From an uncultured SAR116 cluster alpha proteobacterium (GTDB lineage Bacteria; Pseudomonadota; Alphaproteobacteria; Puniceispirillales; Marisalimonadaceae), in assembly GCA_902622745.1 (NCBI GenBank), contig CACNQW010000003.1, positions 1-64,000 on the forward strand: 64,000 nucleotides of DNA, written 5' to 3'. Positions 53,190 through 63,804 of this stretch are shown piece by piece. Under the pieces are notes generated by a model. It saw nothing but the letters and a program-made list of their open reading frames with translations, searched no databases and was not told the origin of the DNA. Numbering within the stretch: position 1 is the first letter of the stretch; each line of letters opens with the position of its first letter. Position numbers and translations under genes: made by a program.

Positions 53190-55175
53190 CTATTTTTTTA
53201 ATAGACCAATTTCCTTTTGTTGAAGTCGATTAATAATATCTCTTAATTTTGCTGCTTCTTCAAATTCTAGATTACTTGCAGCTTCTCTCATTTCTTTTTC
53301 AAGTTCAGGAATTGATTTAACATGTTTCATTAATTTTTTTTCTTCTTTTTTATTATCATTATTTAAGTCAGACAAAATATCAGAGATTTTATTTTGTATA
53401 GTTTTGGGTTTAATATTATTTTTTTTATTAAAACGTATTTGTTTTTCCCTTCTTCTATTAGTTTCATCCATTGCATATTGCATTGATGTTGTTATTTTGT
53501 CAGCATAAAGAATAACCTTCCCCTCAAGGTTTCTTGCAGCTCTTCCGATTGTTTGAATTAAAGATGTTTTAGATCTCAAATAACCTTCTTTGTCAGCATC
53601 AAGTACCGCAACAAGTGCACACTCTGGAATATCTAAACCTTCTCTGAGTAAATTAATGCCAATTAAAACTTCAAATTTTCCCAATCTCAAATCTCTTATA
53701 ATTTCAATTCTTTCTAATGTCTCTACATCTGAGTGGATATATCTAACTTTTAAATTAGCTTCATGCATAAATTCTGTAAGAGATTCAGCCATTTTTTTTG
53801 TTAAGGTTGTTACAAGAATCCTATGATTTTTTTTAATTTCTTTTTTACATTCATCTATTAAATCATCTACTTGGTTTGAGGTAGGTTTAATAATAATCTT
53901 TGGATCAATTAATCCTGTTGGTCTTACTAATTGTTCAACAAAAATTCCACTTGTTTTATCGAGCTCCCACTCACCAGGCGTTGCTGAAACATAAATTGTT
54001 TGAGGTCTAAACATTTCCCATTCTTCGAATTTTAACGGTCTATTGTCTAAGCAAGAGGGTAATCTAAATCCATATTCAGATAGAGTAAGCTTTCTGCTAT
54101 GATCCCCTTTGTACATCGCTCCAATCTGACTTATGCTAATGTGACTTTCATCTGCAAAAACTAGAGAGTTTTTTGGCAAATATTCAAATAATGTTGGTGG
54201 TGGTTCACCTGGATTTCTTCCTGATAAATATCTGCTATAATTTTCTATTCCGGGACAAGTTCCAGCGGCTTGTATCATGGCTAAGTCATGATTTGTTCTT
54301 TGTTCAAGTCTTTGGGCTTCAAGTAATTTATTTTCGTTATAAAATTGATTCAATCTTATTTTTAGTTCTTCTTTAATTTGTTTAATTGCCTGATTTAATG
54401 TTGGTTTGGGTGTTACATAATGTGAGTTTGCATATAATTTAATTTGATCAAGTTTATTTAATTTTTTACCTGTTAAGGAATCGATTTCGTAAATTTCTTC
54501 AATTTCATCTCCAAAAAAATTTATTCTCCATGCGGCATTTTCATAATGTGCTGGAAAAATTTCGACAATGTCTCCTCTTACTCTAAATGTACCTCTTGAA
54601 AAGTTTAAGTTATTTCTCTTATATTGAAGTTCTGTAAATTGTCTGATTAATTTATGTTGTGATATATTATCACCTTTTTTTAAATTAATTGTCATTTGTG
54701 AATAAGTTTCAACAGATCCAATTCCATATATACATGAAACCGATGCAACAATTATAACATCATTTCTCTCTAACAAAGATCTTGTAGCTGAATGCCTCAT
54801 TCTATCAATTTGTTCGTTAATGCTAGACTCCTTTTCGATAAATGTATCAGATCTTGGAACGTAAGCTTCAGGTTGATAATAATCATAATACGAAACAAAG
54901 TACTCTACTGCATTTTCAGGAAAAAACTCTTTCATCTCACCATATAATTGAGCTGCAAGTGTCTTATTTGGAGCCATTATCAATGTGGGTTTATTAAGGG
55001 TTTTTATCACATGGGCCATTGTAAAGGTTTTCCCTGAACCAGTTACACCCATAAGTACCTGGTCTTTTTCTTTTTTATTTATGCCTTCAATTAAATCATT
55101 TATTGCTTTAGGTTGATCTCCTGCTGGATCAAAATCTGATTTTAGTTTAAATTTATGATTATTGGCAATAGACAT
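53190..55175 (-). CDS. uvrB: UvrABC excinuclease subunit B
   Basis: A 661-residue DNA-damage helicase. Walker A GVTGSGKT (43-50), the beta-hairpin region [15 protein letters not shown], motif [14 protein letters not shown], the VSATPG motif, motif [15 protein letters not shown] and the C-terminal UVR domain ([22 protein letters not shown]) are all present. It loads at damage sites and recruits UvrC. It heads the minus-strand run uvrB-uvrC-pgsA-moaD-moaE. Confidence 0.98.
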   Translation of the reverse strand: MSIANNHKFKLKSDFDPAGDQPKAINDLIEGINKKEKDQVLMGVTGSGKTFTMAHVIKTLNKPTLIMAPNKTLAAQLYGEMKEFFPENAVEYFVSYYDYYQPEAYVPRSDTFIEKESSINEQIDRMRHSATRSLLERNDVIIVASVSCIYGIGSVETYSQMTINLKKGDNISQHKLIRQFTELQYKRNNLNFSRGTFRVRGDIVEIFPAHYENAAWRINFFGDEIEEIYEIDSLTGKKLNKLDQIKLYANSHYVTPKPTLNQAIKQIKEELKIRLNQFYNENKLLEAQRLEQRTNHDLAMIQAAGTCPGIENYSRYLSGRNPGEPPPTLFEYLPKNSLVFADESHISISQIGAMYKGDHSRKLTLSEYGFRLPSCLDNRPLKFEEWEMFRPQTIYVSATPGEWELDKTSGIFVEQLVRPTGLIDPKIIIKPTSNQVDDLIDECKKEIKKNHRILVTTLTKKMAESLTEFMHEANLKVRYIHSDVETLERIEIIRDLRLGKFEVLIGINLLREGLDIPECALVAVLDADKEGYLRSKTSLIQTIGRAARNLEGKVILYADKITTSMQYAMDETNRRREKQIRFNKKNNIKPKTIQNKISDILSDLNNDNKKEEKKLMKHVKSIPELEKEMREAASNLEFEEAAKLRDIINRLQQKEIGLLKK

Positions 55176-55232
55176 AATATTGATTTATGATAGAAAGAAA
55201 AATATTCAATAGCATTAGTAATTGGAGTTTAA

Positions 55233-56435
55233 ATGGATTTTATTTCACACAGTTTAAAAAAAATTAAGCCATCACCTACAATGGTTATTACAGCTAAAGC
55301 AAGAGAACTTAGAGCTGCTGGTGAAAAAATAATTAGCTTATCTGCTGGAGAACCAGATTTTGATACACCAGAACATGTAAAAGATGCTGCAATTAAAGCG
55401 ATAAATATGGGCTATACTAAATATACCAATGTAGAGGGTATACCTGAGTTAAAACAAGCAATAGTAAATAAATTTAAAAATGACAACGAGATAGATTATA
55501 ATATAGATCAAGTCATAGTTGGAGTTGGTGGAAAACAGATTTTGTTTAATGCTTTGTTTGCTTCATTAAATTCAGGAGATGAAGTAATTATCCCTACACC
55601 ATATTGGGTTTCATATCCAGACATGACAATATTAGCTGGTGGTACACCGAAGTTTTTAAATTGTAATGAAGAAAATGATTTTAAAATTAACCCTTCAGAA
55701 TTAGATAATATTATATCAAAAAAAACAAAATGGATAATTTTAAATAGCCCTTCTAATCCATCAGGTTCATGCTATACAAAACAAGAGTTAAATAATATTG
55801 CAGATGTTTTACGACAACATAAAGATGTAAATGTCATAACAGATGATATATATGAATATATAATATATGATGATTTTAAATTTTATACATTAGCTCAAAT
55901 TGCTCCAGATTTGAAAGATAGAATACTTACAGTCAACGGTGTTTCAAAAAGCTATTGCATGACTGGTTGGAGAATTGGTTATGCAGCTGGGAGAAAAGAT
56001 TTGATTCTAGCTATGATGAAAATACAAGGTCAATCAACCTCTAATCCAACTTCAATATCACAATATGCAGCCTTAGCTGGATTGAATGGTGATAGAAAAT
56101 TTTTAGAACCATGTTTAAAAGCATTTAACGAAAGAAAAAATCTTGTGGTTGAAGGTTTAAATTCCATTGATGGTATAAGCTGTTTAATGCCAAAAGGAGC
56201 TTTTTATGCTTACCCAAATGTTTCCGGATTGATTGGTAAAAAAACTAAGAATGGAAAATTTTTAAGCAATGATACAGAAGTTGTGGAGTGGATTTTAGAA
56301 GAAGCTAAAGTTGCAGCTGTACCTGGTAGTGCATTTGGTTTAGAACCATATTTTAGAGTTTCGTATGCGACAAGCACCGAGGATCTTAAAATAGCAATAC
56401 AGAATATAAAAAATTCTGTTGGTGAATTGATCTAA
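55233..56435 (+). CDS. Pyridoxal phosphate-dependent aspartate aminotransferase
   Basis: A 400-residue class I aminotransferase of the bacterial AspB/AatA (Ib) type. ISLSAGEPDFDTPEHVKDAA at the N-terminus, LNSPSNPSGSCYTKQEL (Asn region), and VSKSYCMTGWRIGYAAG with the Schiff-base Lys, plus the C-terminal FRVSYATS (substrate Arg), are all present. It probably interconverts aspartate/oxaloacetate or prephenate/arogenate. msrP follows directly at its stop codon. Confidence 0.93.
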   Translation: MDFISHSLKKIKPSPTMVITAKARELRAAGEKIISLSAGEPDFDTPEHVKDAAIKAINMGYTKYTNVEGIPELKQAIVNKFKNDNEIDYNIDQVIVGVGGKQILFNALFASLNSGDEVIIPTPYWVSYPDMTILAGGTPKFLNCNEENDFKINPSELDNIISKKTKWIILNSPSNPSGSCYTKQELNNIADVLRQHKDVNVITDDIYEYIIYDDFKFYTLAQIAPDLKDRILTVNGVSKSYCMTGWRIGYAAGRKDLILAMMKIQGQSTSNPTSISQYAALAGLNGDRKFLEPCLKAFNERKNLVVEGLNSIDGISCLMPKGAFYAYPNVSGLIGKKTKNGKFLSNDTEVVEWILEEAKVAAVPGSAFGLEPYFRVSYATSTEDLKIAIQNIKNSVGELI

Positions 56436-57386
56436 ATGTATCTTAAAAAGAAAAAGTCTTGGGAAATTTCTGAATCATCGGTAACTGATGAAAGTTATTT
56501 TAGAAATAGAAGATCTTTCGTTAGATCTCTTGGTAAATCAGCATTGATGTTCTCGTTATATCCCTCATTTTCTTTAGCTTCATATCAGACTACAAATAAA
56601 CTTAATAAAAAATATTTGCTTCCATTGCCTTACACAAGTGAAAAGTTAGCTACGACATACACAAATTTTTACGAATTTGGTTCAAGTAAAAATATTTGGA
56701 GAAGAGCATCAAAACTAAAAGTTGATGATTGGTCAATCAAAATTGACGGATTAGTTAAGAAAAAGAAAACATTTGATATTGATAAGCTCAAAAAATTGAT
56801 TGGACTTGAAGAAAGAATTTATAGATTTCGCTGTGTTGAAGGTTGGGCGATGGTTGTTCCGTGGTTAGGATTTCCAGTGAATAAAATTTTAGAAATTGTT
56901 GACCCAGATAAGGATGCTAATTACGTAAGGTTTGAAACTTTTTATGATCCAAAAATTGCTCCAGGTCAAAAACAATCATGGTATCCGTGGCCATATGTTG
57001 AGGGCATAACCCTTGAAGAAGCAAAAAATGACTTAGCTTTTTTTGCAACTGGAATTTATGGAAAAGATATTCCTAATCAAAATGGTGCTCCTTTAAGATT
57101 GGTATTACCTTGGAAGTATGGTTTTAAATCAATTAAATCTATTGTAAAAATTACATTTACAAGAGAAAAACCAGTTGGTTTATGGGAAAAATTAGCACCT
57201 AAAGAATATGGTTTTTGGGCTAATGTTAATCCAAATGTTCCTCATCCTAGATGGTCTCAAAGTAAAGAACAATTATTAGGAACAAATGAATTTCAAAAAA
57301 CACAAATTTATAATGGTTATGAAAAAGATGTTTCTTATTTGTATTTAAATTTGTCCAAACAGGAGAAATTAAAATTATTTCGATAA
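56436..57386 (+). CDS. msrP: Protein-methionine-sulfoxide reductase catalytic subunit (MsrP/YedY)
   Basis: A 316-residue periplasmic molybdoenzyme that reduces methionine sulfoxide in exported proteins. The Tat signal has NRRSFVRSL (24-32) followed by a hydrophobic stretch, and Cys133 (FRCVEGWAMVVPW) is the Mo-ligand cysteine. Later segments PGQKQSWYPWPYVEG and LPWKYGFKSIKSI are conserved. It starts at the preceding gene's stop codon (TAAATG). No msrQ membrane partner is adjacent. It overlaps the convergent ELM1 gene by 12 bases. Confidence 0.92.
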   Translation: MYLKKKKSWEISESSVTDESYFRNRRSFVRSLGKSALMFSLYPSFSLASYQTTNKLNKKYLLPLPYTSEKLATTYTNFYEFGSSKNIWRRASKLKVDDWSIKIDGLVKKKKTFDIDKLKKLIGLEERIYRFRCVEGWAMVVPWLGFPVNKILEIVDPDKDANYVRFETFYDPKIAPGQKQSWYPWPYVEGITLEEAKNDLAFFATGIYGKDIPNQNGAPLRLVLPWKYGFKSIKSIVKITFTREKPVGLWEKLAPKEYGFWANVNPNVPHPRWSQSKEQLLGTNEFQKTQIYNGYEKDVSYLYLNLSKQEKLKLFR

Positions 57387-58337
57387 TTTATCCAAGATTA
57401 ATTTGAAATCTTTATTTAATTTTTTTTGATTATCTAGTGGTATTTTTCTAAAACTATAAAACGATTTTTTAAAAATTTTCATATTATTAGATGCCAAAAG
57501 TTTTTGGTGAAAAGTTTTAAGTTTACTTTTTTCTTCATTTAAGTATCCCAGAAATAAATTCTTGTTAGTTGAAGCAATTTCACTAATCATATTCACACTA
57601 TCGTTAGTTACAATTACATAATTACATAATTTAATTATTGATGGGTAGATATTAGGTTCATCATTTTTTGAGATATAAAAGTGATTTTTAAAATCAGCAA
57701 ATATTTGTTCTGCTAGATATAAAATATTATTTGGTGTTCTTCTTGACTGACATATAATAACATTTGCTGAAATTTTTTTTGCAGCATTTTTTATATCAAT
57801 TAGAAGCTTGGAATAATCTGTATTAGTTGGAGTGTATCTTTTACTTTTCCCACCTAAGAGAATCAATACGTTTGGAGATTTAAAACATTTAAATTTTTTT
57901 TCTATTAAAGGGTTTTTTTTCTCAATTTCCATTTCATTAAATGGCGAGAGTGAACCTACTATTTTAATTACATTTTTTTTACGGTAAAAATCATCATGTT
58001 CAGGTGTAACAAGTATATCAAAGTATTCAGAATAAAAATTTGGTTTTTGCAGATGAATATTAATAATTTTGTTGCCATAGAGCTTTTTGAGAGCAGCAGA
58101 AACTCCTGATAATTTTTTTCCAGTAGTGATTAAATACTTAAAATTATATTTTTCAATTAATTTAAAATTATTTTCTAAATTATTAAAAATGTTTCCAAAA
58201 AAAGGGAAAGTCTTTATTAGAAGATTAAGCTTGATTTTAATTGTTTTGAATTTTAAACCTAAATTTTTTGCTAAAGCTATTGATTGATTATCGATTCCTT
58301 TAATGCCAATTAATAATATCAAGCATTCTGTTTTCAT
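57375..58337 (-). CDS. ELM1 / GtrOC1 family putative glycosyltransferase-like protein
   Basis: A 320-residue protein of the mitochondrial-fission ELM1 family, which in alphaproteobacteria has a glycosyltransferase-B-like fold. The features are an N-terminal TTGKKLSGVSAALKK stretch, HLQKPNFYSEYFDILVTPEHDD and LILLGGKSKRYTP, with a later VTNDSVNMISEIASTNK segment that resembles a nucleotide-sugar pocket. The bacterial role is unknown, possibly in envelope glycan synthesis. It is last in carA-carB-greA-ELM1, 5 bases after greA. Confidence 0.82.
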   Translation of the reverse strand: MKTECLILLIGIKGIDNQSIALAKNLGLKFKTIKIKLNLLIKTFPFFGNIFNNLENNFKLIEKYNFKYLITTGKKLSGVSAALKKLYGNKIINIHLQKPNFYSEYFDILVTPEHDDFYRKKNVIKIVGSLSPFNEMEIEKKNPLIEKKFKCFKSPNVLILLGGKSKRYTPTNTDYSKLLIDIKNAAKKISANVIICQSRRTPNNILYLAEQIFADFKNHFYISKNDEPNIYPSIIKLCNYVIVTNDSVNMISEIASTNKNLFLGYLNEEKSKLKTFHQKLLASNNMKIFKKSFYSFRKIPLDNQKKLNKDFKLILDKLSK

Positions 58338-58342
58338 AAGGG

Positions 58343-58819
58343 TTATTTAAGGACATCTATATTTATAATTTCATAATTTTTTAAGCCACTAGGCGTTTTA
58401 ATTTCTACTTGAGTTTCGTTCTCCTTACCCATAAGGCCTTTAGCTAATGGTGATGATACAGAGATCAATCCTTTTTCTAAATTAGCTTCATAGGGACCAA
58501 CTATAGAAAATTCTACATCCTTATCTGCATCTTCATCATATACAGTTACTTTTGTACCAAAGGTAACCTTTTTTCCATCAAGTTTTGTCAAATCTATTAC
58601 TTCAGCTCTACTTAAAACACTTTCAAGTTCAGTTATTCTTCCTTCAATAAATGATTGTTTTTCTTTAGCAGCATGATATTCAGCATTTTCTGACAAATCT
58701 CCATGTTCACGGGCAGTCGAAATTGCTTTTATGATTTCTGGCCTTTGAATTTTTTTTAAATCATTTAATTCATTTTTTAGATTTTCTAACCCATCTATTG
58801 TAAAAGGTACTTTGTCCAT
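58343..58819 (-). CDS. greA: Transcription elongation factor GreA
   Basis: A 158-residue factor that rescues backtracked RNA polymerase by stimulating transcript cleavage. The coiled-coil N-terminal domain (residues about 1-75) carries DLSENAEYHAAKEKQSFIEGRI with acidic tip residues, and the C-terminal FKBP-like domain (VTVYDEDADKDVEFSIVGPYEANLEKGLISVSSPLAKGLMGK) binds polymerase. It is 10 bases after carB, a common proteobacterial pairing. Confidence 0.97.
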   Translation of the reverse strand: MDKVPFTIDGLENLKNELNDLKKIQRPEIIKAISTAREHGDLSENAEYHAAKEKQSFIEGRITELESVLSRAEVIDLTKLDGKKVTFGTKVTVYDEDADKDVEFSIVGPYEANLEKGLISVSSPLAKGLMGKENETQVEIKTPSGLKNYEIINIDVLK

Positions 58820-58829
58820 AAAACTCCAA

Positions 58830-61800
58830 TCAATTTAAATATGATTGTAATGAGTGTACACTAATTTTTTTGTTAATTACACTTCTAATAGCAGATATTA
58901 CGGCAATAGCTCCTTGTATAGTAGTATAATAAGGAATATTATTTAATAATGCTGTTTGTCTTAATGAAAAGCTATCTTCAATTGATTTTAAACCTTCAAC
59001 TGTATTTATAACAAGATCAATTTCGTTTGAAATCATTAAATCAACTACATTTGGTCTTCCTTCAAAAACTTTTTTAACAGTTTCACAAGAAATTTTATTA
59101 TTATTTAGGAAGGTCGATGTTCCTTTAGTTGCAATTAAATCAAAACCAAAACTTATTAAATATTTTGCAGGTTCAATTATTTTTCTTTTGTCATCATCTT
59201 TTATAGAAATGAAGATTTTACCTTTATGCGGAAGAGGTATGTTAGAGCCTAATTGACTTTTGTAAAAAGCTAATTCAAAGTTTTTGTCAATTCCCATAAC
59301 TTCACCAGTTGATTTCATTTCAGGTCCTAAAATAATATCTGTGCCAGGAAATCTAGAAAAAGGAAACACTGCTTCTTTTACACACACATGTTTTAAGTTA
59401 TTTTCTTTTAAATTAAGTTCTTTTATTGAACGACCAACCATAATTTGACAGGCATAATTTACTAGCGGATGTCCTGTTGCTTTTGCAACAAATGGTATAG
59501 TTCTACTTCCTCTTGGATTAACTTCTAGGATATATAAATCGTCATCTTTAATAGCAAATTGAATATTCATAAATCCTTTAACTTTTAGATTTTTTGCGAT
59601 AATTTTAGTTTGATTTCTTATTTTATTTAACATTGAATCAGATATATTTTGAGGTGGTAATACACATGCAGAATCTCCTGAGTGTATTCCAGCCTCTTCA
59701 ATGTGTTCCATTATGCCAGCAATAAAAACATCTTTTCCATCGGATATTGCATCAACATCTACTTCCATTGCATTTTTTAAAAATTGATCTATCAATACAG
59801 GATTTTTCCCTGATACTCTAACAGCCTCAGTAATGTATTTATCTAATTGACTTACATTGTGTATTATTTCCATAGCTCTTCCCCCAAGTACATAACTTGG
59901 TCTAATCACAATTGGAAAGCCTATATTTTCACAAATTTTATTAGCTTCAATTTTACTTTTGGCAACATCATTAACTGGTTGTTTTAGATTTAAAGATCGT
60001 ATTAATTTTTGAAATCGATCTCTATCTTCAGCTAGGTCAATTGCATCAACTGAAGTTCCTAAAATTTTAATTCCTGATTTGTCCAACTCATTTGCAATTT
60101 TAAGAGGAGTTTGACCGCCTAGCTGAACAATTACACCAAGTAGTTTTCCATTTTCTTGTTCTTTATTTATGATATCAAAAACATTTTCAAAAGTAAGTGG
60201 TTCGAAATAAAGTTTGTCAGACGTATCATAATCAGTAGAAACTGTTTCTGGATTGCAATTAATCATTATCGATTCAATCCCCATTTTTTTTAAACTGTAA
60301 GAAGCATGAACACAACAATAATCAAACTCGATACCTTGGCCAATTCTATTTGGCCCACCGCCAAGAATCACAACTTTCTGTTTTTCAGATGGATTTGCCT
60401 CACATTCTGTTATATCTGATAATTCATATGAACTATATAAATAAGCTGTTTCAGATGAAAACTCAGCTGAACAAGTATCTACTCTTTTAAAAGATGGAAA
60501 AACATTATATTTTTTTCTAAGATTTATTATTTCATTAACATCTATTTTTACTAATTCAGAAATTTTTAAATCTGAAAAGCCCATAGATTTTAGATTTGTT
60601 AAAAATTCTTTATTTTTGTTTATTCCATTTTTTCTTAAAAACTCTTCTATTTCAATTATTCCACTAATTTGTTCCAAAAACCAGTAATCCCATCCTGTTT
60701 TATCATTAATTTCTTTTAAAGAAAAACCTCTTCTTATAGCTTCAGCTATAATTAAAATTCTTTCTGGAATTGGTTCACTTAGTAATTTTTCTAATTCTTC
60801 TGTGGCATTGTTACTTATTTGATCTAATCCTGAATAATCATTTTCAAGAGATCTTAGTCCTTTTTGAAGAGATTCTTGGAAAGATCTACCTATTGACATA
60901 GCTTCTCCAACAGATTTCATTGAAGTTGTTAAATATTTTTTTGAGCCTGGAAATTTTTCAAAGGTAAATTTTGGAATTTTTGTTACTATATAATCTATCG
61001 TCGGCTCAAAGCTGGCAGGTGTATTTTTTGTAATATCGTTAGTTAATTCATCTAAATGGTAACCTATGGCAAGTTTTGCAGCTATTTTTGCTATTGGAAA
61101 ACCTGTTGCTTTTGAAGCAAGTGCAGATGATCGGCTCACTCGAGGATTCATTTCAATAACAATTTGTCTACCATCTTTAGGATTGACTGCAAATTGAACA
61201 TTTGATCCACCTGTATCAACACCAATTTCTCTCAGGATATTAATACTCGCTAATCGCATTTTTTGATATTCTTTATCTGTAAGTGTCAAAGCAGGAGCAA
61301 CTGTTATAGAATCTCCAGTATGAACTCCCATAGGATCAACATTTTCAATAGAACAAATTATTATACAATTATCAAATTTATCTCTTACTACTTCCATTTC
61401 AAATTCTTTCCAGCCAATAAGTGATTCTTCAATTAAAACTTCACTAACAGGACTTAATTTTAATCCTTGTTCTATGATTGAAATGAATTCTTCTTTATTA
61501 TAGGCAACTCCACCACCTTCTCCACCAAGGGTAAAGGAGGGTCTAACAATGCATGGTAATCCAACAAAATCTAATGACTTTAAAGCATCATTCATATTTT
61601 TCACAATTCTCGCTTTTGCTGAAGATAAGCCAATTTTATCCATTGATTTTTTAAATAAACTTCTATCTTCAGCTTTTTTAATTGATTCGGGTTTAGCTCC
61701 AATAATTTCAATATTTTCTTTTTCTAATATTCCATCTTTGTGTAATTCTAATGTAACATTTAGTGCGGTTTGCCCCCCCATAGTTGGTAAGATTGCATCA

Positions 61801-62048
61801 GGTTTTTCTTTTTTTATTATCTTATGAATTACATCTTTTTGGATTGGCTCAATATATGTAGCATCTGCCATAATTGGATCTGTCATTATAGTGGCAGGAT
61901 TAGAATTCACTAAAATAACTCTTATACCTTCTTCTTTAAGAGCCTTGCATGCTTGAGCTCCTGAATAATCAAATTCACATGCTTGACCAATTACAATTGG
62001 ACCTGCGCCTATGATTAAAATTGAGTTTAAATCAATTCTTTTTGGCAT
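58830..62048 (-). CDS. carB: Carbamoyl-phosphate synthase large subunit
   Basis: A 1072-residue enzyme with two ATP-grasp halves that make carbamoyl phosphate for arginine and pyrimidine synthesis. The N-terminal half begins [33 protein letters not shown], the second half repeats [29 protein letters not shown] (about residue 558), and the C-terminal MGS-like domain is at about 935-1070. The length is the standard one. It overlaps carA by 17 bases. Confidence 0.98.
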   Translation of the reverse strand: MPKRIDLNSILIIGAGPIVIGQACEFDYSGAQACKALKEEGIRVILVNSNPATIMTDPIMADATYIEPIQKDVIHKIIKKEKPDAILPTMGGQTALNVTLELHKDGILEKENIEIIGAKPESIKKAEDRSLFKKSMDKIGLSSAKARIVKNMNDALKSLDFVGLPCIVRPSFTLGGEGGGVAYNKEEFISIIEQGLKLSPVSEVLIEESLIGWKEFEMEVVRDKFDNCIIICSIENVDPMGVHTGDSITVAPALTLTDKEYQKMRLASINILREIGVDTGGSNVQFAVNPKDGRQIVIEMNPRVSRSSALASKATGFPIAKIAAKLAIGYHLDELTNDITKNTPASFEPTIDYIVTKIPKFTFEKFPGSKKYLTTSMKSVGEAMSIGRSFQESLQKGLRSLENDYSGLDQISNNATEELEKLLSEPIPERILIIAEAIRRGFSLKEINDKTGWDYWFLEQISGIIEIEEFLRKNGINKNKEFLTNLKSMGFSDLKISELVKIDVNEIINLRKKYNVFPSFKRVDTCSAEFSSETAYLYSSYELSDITECEANPSEKQKVVILGGGPNRIGQGIEFDYCCVHASYSLKKMGIESIMINCNPETVSTDYDTSDKLYFEPLTFENVFDIINKEQENGKLLGVIVQLGGQTPLKIANELDKSGIKILGTSVDAIDLAEDRDRFQKLIRSLNLKQPVNDVAKSKIEANKICENIGFPIVIRPSYVLGGRAMEIIHNVSQLDKYITEAVRVSGKNPVLIDQFLKNAMEVDVDAISDGKDVFIAGIMEHIEEAGIHSGDSACVLPPQNISDSMLNKIRNQTKIIAKNLKVKGFMNIQFAIKDDDLYILEVNPRGSRTIPFVAKATGHPLVNYACQIMVGRSIKELNLKENNLKHVCVKEAVFPFSRFPGTDIILGPEMKSTGEVMGIDKNFELAFYKSQLGSNIPLPHKGKIFISIKDDDKRKIIEPAKYLISFGFDLIATKGTSTFLNNNKISCETVKKVFEGRPNVVDLMISNEIDLVINTVEGLKSIEDSFSLRQTALLNNIPYYTTIQGAIAVISAIRSVINKKISVHSLQSYLN

Positions 62049-63243
62049 TACTGTACTCTAGACAAAGATTATAGAATTTATCAAACAAATATGATGTATC
62101 TGTAGGTCCTGGAGACGCTTCTGGATGAAATTGAACTGAAAAAATTGGAAGTTCTTTATGTTTAAGACCTTCAATTGATTGATCAAATAAAGAAATATGA
62201 GTTATCTGAAGTTCACTTGGAAGACTTTGTTTATCTACAATAAAGCCGTGATTTTGACTTGTTATTTCTACACTATTTGTTTCTAAATTTTTTACAGGAT
62301 GATTTGCCCCTCTATGACCTTGTTTCATTTTAGAAGTTTTGGCACCTATTGTTAAAGCTATAAGTTGATGACCAATACAAATGCCAAAAATAGGAATTTT
62401 TAAATTAGTTAAATTTTTTAATAATTTAAAAACATTTGGATCAGATGCTTTTGGATCACCTGGTCCATTAGATAAAAATATACCGTCTGGATTTTTTGAA
62501 ATAATTTCTTTAATTGTTGTGGTGTAAGGTAGTACGGAAACTTCAAAATTTCTTTCATATAAGTTTCGTAAAATATTTGATTTTACTCCGTAATCAAAAG
62601 CAACTATTTTTAGTTGCCTATTATTTTGTTTTTTTGGTAATTTGATTAATTTATGTAAATTTTCTTTCCAAAAGTATTCTTTTTTGGTAGAAATTTTACT
62701 GAATAACTCAAGCCCATTCATAGAAGGATGGCTTTTTAAAATGTTATTTAACTCATTAAAATTTTCTTTATTTTCAATTTTGGCAATTATTGCATTAATT
62801 GATGACTTATTTCTAATGATTTTTGTTAATTTTCTTGTATCGATTCCGGCAATTCCGGGTATTGATAATTCTTTTAACCATTCAGATAAATTTTGTTCAC
62901 TTCTCCAGTTTGATTCTTTTGAAGGAAGTTGTCTTGTTATCACACCCGAAACACTAGATTTGCCTTCATTATCGTTAATGTTAGTACCTACATTTCCTAT
63001 ATGTGGAAATGTAAAGTTAATTATTTGATTTGTGTATGATGGATCAGTAATTATTTCCTGATACCCAGTCATTGATGTATTAAAACATAATTCTCCAGCT
63101 CCAAGCTTTTCAGACCCAAAAGAATATCCAAAAAACATTTCTCCAGATTCTAATATTAATATCGCATCTTTTGATAAAATGTTTTGGTTTAAATAATTAA
63201 AAGGTATATAAGAGTCCAGGTTGGAATTTTTTAAATCATACAT
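62032..63243 (-). CDS. carA: Carbamoyl-phosphate synthase small subunit
   Basis: A 403-residue glutamine amidotransferase supplying ammonia to CarB. The N-terminal domain ([37 protein letters not shown]) and the class I GATase domain with nucleophile Cys in [12 protein letters not shown] and His/Glu in [13 protein letters not shown] are present. The ATG is preferred to a TTG four codons upstream. The 3' end overlaps carB, and the 90-base upstream region is divergent with yqeY. Confidence 0.97.
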   Translation of the reverse strand: MYDLKNSNLDSYIPFNYLNQNILSKDAILILESGEMFFGYSFGSEKLGAGELCFNTSMTGYQEIITDPSYTNQIINFTFPHIGNVGTNINDNEGKSSVSGVITRQLPSKESNWRSEQNLSEWLKELSIPGIAGIDTRKLTKIIRNKSSINAIIAKIENKENFNELNNILKSHPSMNGLELFSKISTKKEYFWKENLHKLIKLPKKQNNRQLKIVAFDYGVKSNILRNLYERNFEVSVLPYTTTIKEIISKNPDGIFLSNGPGDPKASDPNVFKLLKNLTNLKIPIFGICIGHQLIALTIGAKTSKMKQGHRGANHPVKNLETNSVEITSQNHGFIVDKQSLPSELQITHISLFDQSIEGLKHKELPIFSVQFHPEASPGPTDTSYLFDKFYNLCLEYSNAKKN

Positions 63244-63298
63244 ATATATACTCAAGCAATATCATAGATATTTATATATTAATTAAAATGGATTACAT

Positions 63299-63308
63299 TT
63301 GACGTCAA
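63299..63308 (+). promoter_or_regulatory. TTGACGTCAA palindrome between carA and yqeY
   Basis: A perfect 10-bp palindrome lies in the 102-base divergent region, about 38 bases before the yqeY ATG and 56 bases before the carA start. Its TTGACG half also resembles a -35 box for yqeY. It may be an operator for a dimeric regulator, but a 10-base palindrome can occur by chance, and no second copy was found. Confidence 0.3.
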
Positions 63309-63345
63309 TAAAATTAAACAAAAGAACATTCTACACAGGTGTTTT

Positions 63346-63798
63346 ATGAGAGAAAAACTTAATTCAGAGCTAAAAAAATCTATAATTAATAAAAATTCAA
63401 TAGCTACAAAAACAATTAGGTTAATACTAGCAGCTATTAAAGATAGAGATATTGTTGTTAGATCTAAGGGAAATCAAAGTGGTATAGATGAGGGTGAAAT
63501 AATTTCTTTACTAAAAAAAATGCAAAAACAAAGAGAAGAGTCCATAGAACTTTATTCAAAAGGCAATAGAATGGATTTAGTTAAAAGTGAAGAAGATGAA
63601 ATAAATATAATTAAAGAGTTTTTACCAAAACAAATGAATGAAGATGAAATTTTTAAAATTGTCAATGAAGTGATTAAAATTTTAGATGCAAAATCGATTA
63701 GAGACATGGGTAAAGTGATGAATTATCTTAAAGAAAATTATTCTGCAAAAATGGACTTTGGCAAAGCTAGTAAATTTTTAAAAGAAACTTTAATTTAA
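63346..63798 (+). CDS. GatB/YqeY domain-containing protein
   Basis: A 150-residue protein of the YqeY family, related to the tRNA-binding tail domain of GatB. The N-terminal MREKLNSELKKSIINKNSIATKTIRLILAAIKDRDI and the central IISLLKKMQKQREESIELYSKGNRMDLVKSEEDEINIIKEFLPKQ give the family pattern. It probably binds tRNA or acts as a translation-related accessory protein. It is 6 bases upstream of dnaG in the same direction, an order conserved in many alphaproteobacteria. Confidence 0.93.
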   Translation: MREKLNSELKKSIINKNSIATKTIRLILAAIKDRDIVVRSKGNQSGIDEGEIISLLKKMQKQREESIELYSKGNRMDLVKSEEDEINIIKEFLPKQMNEDEIFKIVNEVIKILDAKSIRDMGKVMNYLKENYSAKMDFGKASKFLKETLI

Positions 63799-63804
63799 TT
63801 AAAT

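Noticed and set aside
62642..63028. A 128-codon plus-strand frame inside carA
   Set aside because: CarA is unambiguous on the other strand; the frame is a codon-bias shadow.
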